Assembly: GCA_046302815.1 (NCBI GenBank)
Contig: JBKCHO010000079.1
Location: 1-21,867, forward strand
Length of the DNA stretch: 21,867 nucleotides
Direction of reading: 5' to 3'
DNA from: JALRAP01 sp046302815
GTDB taxonomy: Bacteria > Bacteroidota > Bacteroidia > AKYH767-A > OLB10
The notes under the pieces were generated by a model, which had not been told where the DNA came from, made no database searches, and saw only the letters and a list, made by a program, of their open reading frames with translations. Made by a program: the position numbers and the translations under genes. Below are positions 1 through 7,524 of this stretch, one piece after another (position 1 is the stretch's first letter; the number at the start of each line of letters is the position of its first letter).

Positions 1-391
1 GAATGGAATTGGCGGTTTCAAACATTTCCAAAACACGGGTTTGATCAAGCAACTCCTTGTCGGGAGCATTGTTGATGTTTAACACGAACTGGGCGATTCC
101 CTCTGCAATATCTCCTATCCGCTCTAAATTGGAATTAATCTTCAAACATGCCAATACGAAACGAAGGTCGATAGCCACTGGATTGAACAGAGCGATCACA
201 TTTTCACAGTCCCTGTCCAACTTCAACTCGAATGAGTTTACCCGTTTCTCATTGACTCGAACCTCCCTGGCCAGATCCTTGTCGAAATCCCGAAGTGATT
301 TCAAAGCCTTTGCCATTTGGGAAGAAACCATCTCGAACATTTCATTCATGTCCGCCTTTAGGTTTTTGAGTTCTATGTCGAGGTGTGTCAT
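1..391 (-). CDS. phoU: Phosphate signalling protein PhoU (N-terminal 130 residues, cut by window edge)
   Basis: PhoU is a cytoplasmic helical-bundle protein that links the Pst phosphate transporter to the PhoR/PhoB two-component system and represses the Pho regulon when phosphate is plentiful. The visible part begins MTHLDIELKNLKADMNEMF and runs as amphipathic helix with no signal peptide. The diagnostic stretch is around residues 70-100, with PVAIDLRFVLACLKINSNLE followed by RIGDIAEGIA. This is the first PhoU repeat, with the conserved R-x-x-x-x/ERxGD pattern. The gene follows pstB by 16 bp on the same strand, the usual Pst arrangement, so they are probably co-transcribed. The second PhoU repeat lies outside the window. 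The family call is secure. Whether the gene is full length cannot be seen. Confidence 0.93.
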   Translation of the reverse strand, partial: MTHLDIELKNLKADMNEMFEMVSSQMAKALKSLRDFDKDLAREVRVNEKRVNSFELKLDRDCENVIALFNPVAIDLRFVLACLKINSNLERIGDIAEGIAQFVLNINNAPDKELLDQTRVLEMFETANSI

Positions 392-407
392 AGTTGTTGG
401 AAATTTA

Positions 408-1160
408 TCAACCAAAGCGGCCGGTGATGTAATTCTGTGTTCGGGTGTCCTTGGGATTCGTGAAAATGGCCGTAGTCTTATCGTGCTCAACCAACTCACC
501 AAGATAAAAGAAGGCCGTATGGTCGCTAACTCGACCAGCCTGTTGCATGTTGTGAGTAACGATTACAATGGTGTACTGTGATTTCAACTCATATATCAAT
601 TCCTCGATTTTGGAGGTTGAGATGGGATCCAATGCGGATGCAGGTTCATCCATCAACAATACAGAAGGCTCAATGGCCAAGGCACGGGCAATACACAACC
701 GTTGCTGTTGTCCGCCCGATAATTCAAAAGCCGATTTCTTCAACTTGTCCTTAACCTCATCCCATAACGCAGCTTGTCTCAAGCTTCGCTCCACCCTTTC
801 CTCAATGAAGGTTTTGTGAGATACTCCATTAACACGAAGTCCGTAAGCAACATTTTCATATATCGATTTTGGAAAAGGATTGGGCTTTTGAAAAACCATG
901 CCCACCTTCTTGCGCAACTCATCGGGAATTACCGTTTTAGAAAAGATATCCTTGCCATCCAACAACACCTCTCCCTCAATACGAACATTATCGATCAGGT
1001 CATTCATTCGGTTGAAAAGCCTGAGGTAGGTAGATTTACCACAGCCCGATGGACCAATCAAAGCCGTCACCGAGTTTTTTGCAATACCTAGTGAAATGCC
1101 CTTTAAAGCATGGAAATCACCATAATACAGATGAAGGTCTTTGGATTCCAGTTTATACAT
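408..1160 (-). CDS. pstB: Phosphate ABC transporter ATP-binding protein PstB
   Basis: This is the ATPase subunit of the high-affinity phosphate importer PstSCAB, working at the inner face of the cytoplasmic membrane. All nucleotide-binding motifs are present: Walker A GPSGCGKST (36-44), Q-loop VGMVFQKPNPFP (86-97), signature LSGGQQQR (147-154), Walker B VLLMDEP (167-173) and H-loop THNM (His203). The QKPNPFP segment and the IxGRFG C-terminus are typical of PstB rather than of generic ABC ATPases. At 250 residues it is normal length. It starts at ATG 1160, with only ~27 nt between a TATAATTTTG box and the ATG. The gene directly upstream is not pstA but a separately terminated T9SS protein gene, so pstB-phoU looks like its own transcription unit split from pstSCA. 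A candidate PHO box lies at 1211-1232. Confidence 0.97.
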   Translation of the reverse strand: MYKLESKDLHLYYGDFHALKGISLGIAKNSVTALIGPSGCGKSTYLRLFNRMNDLIDNVRIEGEVLLDGKDIFSKTVIPDELRKKVGMVFQKPNPFPKSIYENVAYGLRVNGVSHKTFIEERVERSLRQAALWDEVKDKLKKSAFELSGGQQQRLCIARALAIEPSVLLMDEPASALDPISTSKIEELIYELKSQYTIVIVTHNMQQAGRVSDHTAFFYLGELVEHDKTTAIFTNPKDTRTQNYITGRFG

Positions 1161-1186
1161 TACAGTCAGGGCCTGTTACGAAGCGA

Positions 1187-1232
1187 CAAAATTATAGACT
1201 GTCGAATCCGTTAATGTTAAGCCAATATTAAG
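1187..1232 (-). promoter_or_regulatory. Candidate PHO box and promoter of pstB-phoU
   Basis: On the minus strand two 11-bp direct repeats abut: CTTAATATTGG (1232-1222) and CTTAACATTAA (1221-1211), sharing CTTAAYATT. An 11-bp period with a 7-bp conserved half is how PhoB-type PHO boxes are built. Fourteen bases downstream is TATAAT (1196-1191), overlapping TAATTTTG (1194-1187), a perfect match to the Bacteroidota -7 motif TAnnTTTG. No TTTG is seen at -33, as expected for an activator-dependent promoter. The predicted start is near 1180, giving a ~20-nt leader before the pstB ATG at 1160. PhoB binding is inferred from repeat geometry and the gene behind it. Confidence 0.55.
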
Positions 1233-1251
1233 TTCTCGTACCCGAACCAAC

Positions 1252-1277
1252 AAAAAAGGGCCGGAGAACCGGCCCTT
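1252..1277 (-). terminator. Rho-independent terminator of the 623-aa T9SS protein gene
   Basis: Read on the minus strand, a 9-bp perfect stem AAGGGCCGG / CCGGCCCTT with a 4-nt loop (TTCT) runs straight into a T run. It starts 21 bp after the stop codon of the upstream gene. It separates that gene from pstB. Confidence 0.9.
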
Positions 1278-1298
1278 GAAGTGAATAGTGCGTTAGCT

Positions 1299-3170
1299 TC
1301 AACGAACTACAGACAACTTTCTGTTGAAAAAGTCGGTACCCGAAGCAATTTCAATCTGGTAAATTCCATTTTTGAATCGGGAAACATCCAAACTCCATGA
1401 ACCCTGGCCATTTCTGACATTCCAACTACCTTCTTGAATCAGTTTACCATTAAGATCCAAAACTCTATAAGTTACTTGCTGTGCAGTTCCCTTTAAATCG
1501 TAGTTGATAGAGGCCCAATTCGAAGCAGGGTTGGGATAGATATCTCCTAGCATCGAGTTTTCCAGCACCTCTTGCATGCCAACGGGGATTTTGGAAATGT
1601 AAGCGTTGATCATTAAATCCTCCAACTCTCGGTAGCGATATGCGGCCCAAGCAACTGGATTGGATGCTGATCCCAAAACCTCATAGGTGCGATTTGAAAT
1701 CGGGGTCACCTGATTTTGTCCAACACTGATTCCGTCACCTCCCATCATCCAAGCCACATAAAAAGATCCGGAGTTGATCTGAACGGGAGCTGTAAGGTTA
1801 ACAGTGTTCCATGATCCAACTATAACATTTGCTGGATCTACATAAACAGAATCCAACACGGTCAACGGAGTACCATCCAAGCCATCATCATCCAAAATGA
1901 GCACACTGAATCCAACCTGATTGGCATTGGCAGCAATGTATACACGAACCTGATCCACCAAGCATGGTGTGAAAGGTGGAACGAATTGCACTCCTGCTCC
2001 TCCACCACCTCCAGACCAAGATAACCCACCTAGGCCGGCATCTGCACCCGTGTCGAAAGATAACAGAATACTGGACTGAGTTGTATCTACCACTTGTAAT
2101 TCCAACTCGCGCTGGTTGTTACTTGGGGTGGCATCACCGGTCAACTGGGTGTTGTTGATGTGTTTGAATACCCCTGGGGTTACCGATTGGAAAGTTTGAG
2201 AGAAAACTAGATCTTGAGTGGCGCCCGGGCTCAAAGGATTGGTTGCAATGGTTCCCAACGCCTGATTTTGGTTCAACGAATTGATGACACGAGAAGATAC
2301 ATTGAAAGATGACAAGGGTTGGTTGCCCGTATTCTTAACCTGCGAAGTCATAGTATAGGGTGTTCCACCTGCCGATAAAAACAGACCGCCTGTTGACTCA
2401 TTGTTGATGTAATTGGTGGAAGCATCGTTTACAAGGAAGTTCACAACAGGAGGATAATAAAATTTAATTGCATATTGTGATGGAGGAAATACATCGTGTG
2501 AATGCTGTAGTCCGATTACACCAGAATTATTTTCGATACCAACTGTACAAAAGTTTCCAGGGTTGTTGTAAACTCCAATTTGAGCTTGGTACTGGTATGT
2601 TATAGAACTATCATTCTTACTCAAAATGATTTGGAAGGTATTGCTGCCTGTGTATCCAGCGGCGGCATCCCAAAAGGGTACATTGATATAGGATACCACT
2701 AATGTATCTTCCGTCGGACTGGTCCAATACCAACATTCTGTTCCGGCAATCGGGCTTGAACCGGCATCTGTAAAAGTTAAATCAGAAGCCATAATAGCCA
2801 TGTAATTTTGGATTCCCGTGGTGGTTGGTATCGTAGGGAAAGGATGCGCTACAGGGGTGCTTGAAAATCCGATATAGCCATTTGATCCAATACGGAAGGT
2901 AGTAACATCATACCAATAGAATCGGAAGGGAAATCCAATGGTGAATGGCCCGCGGATGTTATCATCTGCCAATCCACTTACTTGAACAGCACCAGGCGCT
3001 CCAACAATGTCAATCCAGTTGTAAGTTGGACCGTTAGGGTCGTTGCTATCTCTCCAAACATAGCCATAGGTATCTGGTCCACCTTGAGTTTGTGCCAAGG
3101 TCGTTGTGGCTGGTAGGATTGCTAATAAGCAACCCAAAGCCATCAGGCAAAAAGTAATTTTTTTAGTCAT
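1299..3170 (-). CDS. Secreted protein of unknown function with T9SS type A sorting domain
   Basis: I do not recognise a catalytic family. The 623-residue product starts with a signal peptide (MTKKITFCLMALGCLLAILP, then ATTTLAQ). I chose ATG 3170 over the 19-codon longer frame because this start puts the signal peptide at the N-terminus. Residues ~25-240 form a beta-rich region of the kind common in Bacteroidota surface proteins, including FPFRFYWYDVTTFRIGSNGY. Next is a CARDB/Ig-like stretch (~245-365; VKNTGNQPLSSFNVSS). A third beta domain (~370-530) contains the Gly-rich LGGLSWSGGGGGAG. The last ~84 residues (540-623) are a Por-secretion C-terminal domain: YPNPASNW, LDLNGKLIQ, FKNGIYQIEI and terminal KLSVVR. 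It is predicted to be exported by Sec and T9SS and anchored or released at the surface, perhaps as an adhesin or structural protein. It has its own terminator and shares its CTD style with the M36 protease next door. Confidence 0.85.
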   Translation of the reverse strand: MTKKITFCLMALGCLLAILPATTTLAQTQGGPDTYGYVWRDSNDPNGPTYNWIDIVGAPGAVQVSGLADDNIRGPFTIGFPFRFYWYDVTTFRIGSNGYIGFSSTPVAHPFPTIPTTTGIQNYMAIMASDLTFTDAGSSPIAGTECWYWTSPTEDTLVVSYINVPFWDAAAGYTGSNTFQIILSKNDSSITYQYQAQIGVYNNPGNFCTVGIENNSGVIGLQHSHDVFPPSQYAIKFYYPPVVNFLVNDASTNYINNESTGGLFLSAGGTPYTMTSQVKNTGNQPLSSFNVSSRVINSLNQNQALGTIATNPLSPGATQDLVFSQTFQSVTPGVFKHINNTQLTGDATPSNNQRELELQVVDTTQSSILLSFDTGADAGLGGLSWSGGGGGAGVQFVPPFTPCLVDQVRVYIAANANQVGFSVLILDDDGLDGTPLTVLDSVYVDPANVIVGSWNTVNLTAPVQINSGSFYVAWMMGGDGISVGQNQVTPISNRTYEVLGSASNPVAWAAYRYRELEDLMINAYISKIPVGMQEVLENSMLGDIYPNPASNWASINYDLKGTAQQVTYRVLDLNGKLIQEGSWNVRNGQGSWSLDVSRFKNGIYQIEIASGTDFFNRKLSVVR

Positions 3171-3197
3171 CGGTGTGTTGTTTTGGTTAGTTTCTAA

Positions 3198-3228
3198 CAA
3201 ATAAAAAAACTTGTGATGAAAAAACAAA
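3198..3228 (-). promoter_or_regulatory. Candidate promoter of the 623-aa T9SS protein gene
   Basis: On the minus strand TTTG (3228-3225), a 19-nt spacer and TTTATTTG (3205-3198) match the Bacteroidota consensus TTTG-N19-TAnnTTTG with one mismatch. It abuts the terminator of the upstream M36 gene and would give a leader of roughly 20 nt before ATG 3170. The region is T-rich, so a chance match is possible. Confidence 0.35.
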
Positions 3229-3258
3229 GCCCGGAGCCAATATCTCCGGGCCTTTTTT
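3229..3258 (-). terminator. Terminator between the M36 protease and the next T9SS gene
   Basis: An 8-bp perfect stem GCCCGGAG / CTCCGGGC (3229-3236 and 3244-3251) has a 7-nt loop. On the minus strand it is followed by TTTGTTTTTTC, ending the M36 gene 24 bp after its stop. A T run also follows on the plus strand (3253-3258), so it could work both ways. Confidence 0.88.
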
Positions 3259-3275
3259 ATAAGAATAATAACAAA

Positions 3276-6155
3276 TTATCTCACTACACTAATTTTCAAA
3301 GACTTGAAGCCAGAGGGATATTGTAGTGACACCTTATATAACCCAGCTGCTAAGTGCTTCACGGGCATTTCAATATAATGGTTTCCAGCCTCCATGGTTT
3401 CCGATTTCTCGGAGATCGTTTTTCCAGAGGCATCCGTCAATCGGATTACTACATCCTGCTTTTCAATCAATCCTATTTTCAAGGTAACCAAGTCGTTCGC
3501 CGGGTTCGGATATGAACTGAAAACAGCGACAGCAGATTGTTCTGAGATACCTGTTGCTACTTCATCCCAAAGAATCAAGTCATCAACGCCCGCTTCAATC
3601 AACGAACCAGCATTGGCATCCTCAGCAATAAAACGAAGAGAAACTGTTGAGCTAGGCGTTACATAGTCCAAAACACGAAATGCAAATCTCCTCCAACTAT
3701 GATCTGAAACATCTGTATTTTCAACATCAACATAGTTCACACCATCATTTGAAATTGCAACTTGCCAGAAATCGGTTCCCGGAGTTGCACCTTGATCATT
3801 AGTATACCAGCGGTAGTAAGAGAACGCAGGATTGGTATAATTGGAGAGGTCATAATCCGGTGAAAGAAGAGTGGTCTTACCACCATCTACATCATTTTCC
3901 CCCGCACCTGCGGTGGGACTACTTGCATTACCGGTGACGGCACAATATTGTCCACCAAGTGTATTTTGGTCTCCTGGCTGAACCACAGCACTACCAACAT
4001 ACGAGGGCATTGGTATCTCAACAGCCCATTGACCGGTCGTTGCATTGTCGGAAGGCAAACCAACAATCCAACCTCCAAAAAAGACATCGAAATCCTCTTG
4101 AAGCAATTGGTCATAACCTACCATGATGTAGTAAGGAATATTTGGGTTGGATGCATCGGCACCTTCAGGAGTGATGTTTGTCAATGTCCCACAGTTGTCC
4201 TGAACTCCCAAATAATACTCGATGATGGTTCCTTTGGGTTGGGCAGGCAGTGATCCTTGATAATTGGATCCTCCGGTATTACTCATAGTGAAAGAACTAA
4301 AAGTGCCCGTATTGCCAATCCTATAAAAACCCTGAACATTGGTGCCTGCACCGAGACCGACCACATTGGCGTCAACAGAAACGGGCGTGTTCTCCAATGC
4401 TTGCAACACCTGATTGTGATTGAGGTTTACTGCCGCACCCATGGTGATTCCGTGAGTTGCGAATGCAGAGGTGATGTCACAAAAATTGGGAGTGCCGTTG
4501 GTCAGGTTGCCATCGTTATCATCTAAGGTAAGCACCTCATACAAGACATCCTGGTATAATTGACCTTCAGAGCCATCTGGACCGGTAATTCCAGCATAGA
4601 AACTTTCTGCAAAAAGTTCCATCATTTGCTGTAGGTTACCCAGATTAAGGTAGGTGTCCCAGAAGCAACCGGCAATGATTTCGCCATCGGCATGTACCTG
4701 TCCTACTAGATCTTGGGGATAAACTTTTTTATTGATGTCATACCGGCGTACAAATCCAGTTGGATTGTTTTGATAGAAGCCTATTCCAAGAATGGGTGAA
4801 TCCGTAATCCCCAAGGCCCAAATATCGGCATAACCCTCTCCCATCGCACCATTGTCAAAGCTGAAGCCTTGAGCCTGATAAAACTTATCGTTGATGCCAT
4901 GTCCGTATTCATGGTAGCAGACATCGGTAACCAATGAGGTTGCGTTACATCCGCCACCAGCGGTGTAGAAGTTTATGGAGGATCCATCATAAAATGCATT
5001 GCATGTTCCAGCAAGATCCACATTAGCTGGCAATGCGAAATCCAAACCGGTGAAGGAAGGATAAAACGATTTCATGAAATCATGAACCACATTCACGGCA
5101 TGATAGGTAGTCCTTTGCTTGATGTCGGTGTTATTATCGGCCGATAAGTTATTGGCACCGGGATTAAGCGTAACAGTCCAAGAAGGTGTGGTGCTATTGG
5201 TTCTCACCCTCACCCAACGACCTTCAAGAGAAACCGTAGCACTTGTGGATGTGGTGTTGTTCAATCCCAAAAATCCTGTTGAATCGGTGTAATAAGTAGT
5301 ACCTCCGGCTACCACTTTGAGGTTGCGTAATGGCTCGGTTGTGGAGGGATTGTATGGATGTGTAGTGTACAAGGTTCCATTGACACTGACATCCGTATTT
5401 GAGATGTGTACGATCCGATTTGACCTATACAGTATTTCACCATTGTTAGCGTCCACCAAAGTATGGTATCGACCAGGAATGTTTTCTGCATCCCTGTTGT
5501 CGACATGGATTTCATATACCAAACGGTAGTTGTAATCTCTGAACAATGGGATAGCAAGGATTTTCAGTTGGTCGGTAGCAGCAACGGTGGTAACACCGGG
5601 AACTCCACTGGTAGCGAAATTCACAGCGGCTTGTTGTGTCAAAGTTGGCGTAGTTGAAATGTTAATATTGGGATGATATCCCAATGAAAACTGCATGACA
5701 CGACCGTCCTTCATCATCTTAACCTGGACATTGGACCAAAGAACTTCAATACCTTGATAAGTTTGCTTGTAGTTCACATAATCGTACTTCTTACCAGATG
5801 AAACAGATCGGAATTGCAATTGGTCTTGACGCAAATTGAAGCCTGAAAGTTCCGTATTCAAAAACCGTTCAGCTCTGGAGCGGGCATCGGATCCGGGAAC
5901 TGCCATGGGCACACCAAAAGCCTTGTGAGGCATTTGATTCTCTTCATTAAAGACCACACTCCAAGTGCCATTGCGTGCTAGGAATTGCTGCCAAGCCGAT
6001 GTATTCCGAAGCTGTTGCTGATAAGCAAGATCATGGGTTTTGTGTGGATTCTTGATAAAGGTGACCTTGAGAGGATCATCATAATTGTGGATTTGGCCAC
6101 TCGAGAAGGCCAATGAAGAAAACAACACAAGTACAGGTAGTAGAAATTTTTTCAT
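3276..6155 (-). CDS. Secreted M36 (fungalysin-like) metalloprotease with T9SS sorting domain
   Basis: This is a predicted extracellular zinc endopeptidase, 959 residues from ATG 6155. Order of parts: signal peptide (1-20, MKKFLLPVLVLFSSLAFSSG); propeptide with FTP/PepSY-like segments (~95-240; YKQTYQGIEVLWSNVQVKM and HTLVDANNGEIL); M36 catalytic domain (~330-560) with HEYGH (His415, Glu416, His419) and the downstream ligand Glu440 in GAMGEGYADIWA; a beta-rich stretch; a MAM/jelly-roll-like region (~715-860); and a T9SS C-terminal domain (878-959; YPNPAND, LAAGLYKVSL, KISVVR). M36 enzymes usually carry GEGWSD after the zinc helix; here it is GEGYAD, a mild variant. A 36-codon longer frame exists, but it contains the promoter-like TATTTTTG and would bury the signal peptide. 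The likely role is degradation of external protein for nutrition. It ends at its own terminator. Confidence 0.94.
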   Translation of the reverse strand: MKKFLLPVLVLFSSLAFSSGQIHNYDDPLKVTFIKNPHKTHDLAYQQQLRNTSAWQQFLARNGTWSVVFNEENQMPHKAFGVPMAVPGSDARSRAERFLNTELSGFNLRQDQLQFRSVSSGKKYDYVNYKQTYQGIEVLWSNVQVKMMKDGRVMQFSLGYHPNINISTTPTLTQQAAVNFATSGVPGVTTVAATDQLKILAIPLFRDYNYRLVYEIHVDNRDAENIPGRYHTLVDANNGEILYRSNRIVHISNTDVSVNGTLYTTHPYNPSTTEPLRNLKVVAGGTTYYTDSTGFLGLNNTTSTSATVSLEGRWVRVRTNSTTPSWTVTLNPGANNLSADNNTDIKQRTTYHAVNVVHDFMKSFYPSFTGLDFALPANVDLAGTCNAFYDGSSINFYTAGGGCNATSLVTDVCYHEYGHGINDKFYQAQGFSFDNGAMGEGYADIWALGITDSPILGIGFYQNNPTGFVRRYDINKKVYPQDLVGQVHADGEIIAGCFWDTYLNLGNLQQMMELFAESFYAGITGPDGSEGQLYQDVLYEVLTLDDNDGNLTNGTPNFCDITSAFATHGITMGAAVNLNHNQVLQALENTPVSVDANVVGLGAGTNVQGFYRIGNTGTFSSFTMSNTGGSNYQGSLPAQPKGTIIEYYLGVQDNCGTLTNITPEGADASNPNIPYYIMVGYDQLLQEDFDVFFGGWIVGLPSDNATTGQWAVEIPMPSYVGSAVVQPGDQNTLGGQYCAVTGNASSPTAGAGENDVDGGKTTLLSPDYDLSNYTNPAFSYYRWYTNDQGATPGTDFWQVAISNDGVNYVDVENTDVSDHSWRRFAFRVLDYVTPSSTVSLRFIAEDANAGSLIEAGVDDLILWDEVATGISEQSAVAVFSSYPNPANDLVTLKIGLIEKQDVVIRLTDASGKTISEKSETMEAGNHYIEMPVKHLAAGLYKVSLQYPSGFKSLKISVVR

Positions 6156-6176
6156 GGATGGTTTTTCAAGTTTGTC

Positions 6177-6184
6177 CAAAAATA
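6177..6184 (-). promoter_or_regulatory. -7 element of the M36 protease gene
   Basis: The minus strand reads TATTTTTG, a perfect match to TAnnTTTG, 21 bp before ATG 6155. No TTG lies at the expected -33 distance, so it is half a promoter. Its place inside the longer reading frame supports the downstream start. Confidence 0.4.
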
Positions 6185-6270
6185 GCCAATTATTGATAAA
6201 TTTGATTGTCAGTGAGATGTCATTATTTCCTACCAATCCATTTCTTGAAAAAATCCAATTCAACGCCTGG

Positions 6271-6301
6271 TTTGGAAGTAGCTCTCGATGAGTTAATTTT
6301 G
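6271..6301 (+). promoter_or_regulatory. Promoter of the 150-aa hypothetical gene
   Basis: TTTG (6271-6274), a 19-nt spacer and TAATTTTG (6294-6301) match both boxes of the Bacteroidota housekeeping promoter exactly. The predicted start near 6308 gives a ~15-nt leader before ATG 6323. This decides that start against the ATG at 6206. Confidence 0.6.
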
Positions 6302-6322
6302 AGAACCAATCCCATACGATTC

Positions 6323-6775
6323 ATGAAATCATACAGCCTCGAACTAAACGCCATGGTGAAACACCTGCTCCTCTCCACATTGGGTACGCTCAAGTTCGTG
6401 ATGTTGCATGAAAACCATCCTTTAGCCATAGCGCTTCGACAATTGGAGCTGGCGGATGGAAAATCAGTAGGATTACTTTTTGACAAGATACGGAGCGCAG
6501 AAATCGGTGAAAGAATCAAAATAACACTCGAAGAGGAGATTCTGATTTACACCGCCATGGATATAACCTGCAAGGCTTATGTGTCGGACCTAGGTGACGA
6601 ACTTCGTGCTCTGAATGAACCGGGAATAAAAAAAGGGGATCCCGGTTTCGGCGAAGTAAGAAACACCGTTTTGAGGGGATGCGAAATTGTTATGCAGGGT
6701 ATGAGGGAATCCTTTGGAAACGAACCCGATTTCGAAGAGCGAGTGGATGTGTTGGAGCAATTTGTAATCGTGTGA
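6323..6775 (+). CDS. Hypothetical cytoplasmic protein, 150 aa
   Basis: I do not recognise the family. From ATG 6323 (MKSYSLELNAMVKHLLLSTL) the product is 150 residues, mostly predicted helix. It has no signal peptide and an acidic C-terminal half (GNEPDFEERVDVLEQFVIV). A hydrophobic patch (KHLLLSTLGTLKFVML) is too short and interrupted for a confident membrane span. The start was chosen because a full-consensus promoter ends 22 bp upstream; the ATG at 6206 lies upstream of that promoter. A second in-frame Met is at 6353. The gene stands alone on the plus strand between two minus-strand genes. Its stop TGA (6773-6775) directly abuts the opposite-strand stop of the DUF218 gene. A 98-codon frame on the other strand (6223-6519) is less likely because it lacks a promoter and any recognisable domain. 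Confidence 0.6.
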   Translation: MKSYSLELNAMVKHLLLSTLGTLKFVMLHENHPLAIALRQLELADGKSVGLLFDKIRSAEIGERIKITLEEEILIYTAMDITCKAYVSDLGDELRALNEPGIKKGDPGFGEVRNTVLRGCEIVMQGMRESFGNEPDFEERVDVLEQFVIV

Positions 6776-7492
6776 TCAAATCCATCCATTTAGCCAATAG
6801 TATGCCAAGGCAACCGTTTCGCGAAAACAGATGATCTCTAACTTGAGGTAATTCCAAAAATCATACCTTAAACTGTTAGAGTCGGATACATCCGGAACAT
6901 ACTTTCTACCCCCTGACTTCTTGAAATCATAATCCAAATTGATAAACATTGCATTTTCGAATGCAGGTACTGGAACGACATTTTTGATACCAAGCCTGTG
7001 GCAAACCAGCACCGACCTACGCATGTGCTCAGGCGCCGTAACCAGGTAGACACATGGTACCTGTCCCTTGAAGCGGGTTTTCAGTGCTTGTAACTGTTGC
7101 CAGGTGTTCACCCCCTCACCCAACTGCGAGATCCTAGATTTTTCGATACCGGATTTTTCCAATACTGACGCCATCCTTTCACCTGTAATACCATCATGGG
7201 GGTGGGCTATGATGACAAATGTACCTGGATTCGCATCAGCCACCTCCGATACATAATGTAAACGAATCAAATTCGACTCTGAAGGCATTCCACCACCCCC
7301 AAGCATTAAAATGTGTGCCGGCTTGCAATTGGCCTTATAAGAATCCATTTCACCGAACCATCGGTGCCAATAAAATGGAACCGATGTGAACGAGAGGATC
7401 AGGCATAAGACGAAAAACATTCCCATTGAGATGATTCCCCATTTTATGGATGATTTTATAAACCCAATCACCGATTTTGTTGTTCTTTGCAT
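6776..7492 (-). CDS. YdcF/SanA-like DUF218 membrane protein
   Basis: A 238-residue member of the DUF218 family (YdcF, SanA, ElyC), whose bacterial members are linked to envelope integrity; their chemistry is largely unsettled. One N-terminal membrane segment (~16-37, IKWGIISMGMFFVLCLILSF) would leave the domain outside the cytoplasm. Family marks are the first strand and glycine loop HILMLGGGGMP (60-70), EGVNTWQQ (126-133), the VTAPEHMRRS helix start (151-160) and the C-terminal RETVALAYYWLNGWI, resembling the usual HE-x-LALLYY-x-GWI ending. I chose ATG 7492, which puts the membrane segment near the N-terminus. Alternative ATGs at 7567 (overlapping the divergent PIG-L gene) and 7426 remain possible. 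It is divergent from the PIG-L gene, with 31 bp between start codons. Confidence 0.82.
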   Translation of the reverse strand: MQRTTKSVIGFIKSSIKWGIISMGMFFVLCLILSFTSVPFYWHRWFGEMDSYKANCKPAHILMLGGGGMPSESNLIRLHYVSEVADANPGTFVIIAHPHDGITGERMASVLEKSGIEKSRISQLGEGVNTWQQLQALKTRFKGQVPCVYLVTAPEHMRRSVLVCHRLGIKNVVPVPAFENAMFINLDYDFKKSGGRKYVPDVSDSNSLRYDFWNYLKLEIICFRETVALAYYWLNGWI

Positions 7493-7516
7493 GAAAACAA
7501 GATTCAAAAGCAGAAA

Positions 7517-7524
7517 CAAAAATA
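7517..7524 (-). promoter_or_regulatory. -7 element of the DUF218 gene, overlapping the PIG-L start codon
   Basis: The minus strand reads TATTTTTG, a perfect TAnnTTTG, 24 bp before ATG 7492. No clear -33 TTG is seen. Its last base is the A of the divergent PIG-L start codon, so transcription of the two genes may interfere. Confidence 0.35.

Noticed and set aside
57..581. 174-codon plus-strand frame over phoU and pstB
   Set aside because: Opposite two clear Pst genes; the Ser-rich translation is typical of a shadow frame.
3171..3200. sRNA pairing to the leader of the 623-aa T9SS gene
   Set aside because: CTAACCAAAACA in the leader resembles the complement of the sRNA core, but alignment needs several bulges in A-rich sequence and is no better than chance.
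6223..6519. 98-codon minus-strand frame opposite the 150-aa hypothetical gene
   Set aside because: Shorter, without a promoter, whereas the plus-strand frame has a consensus promoter at the right distance.
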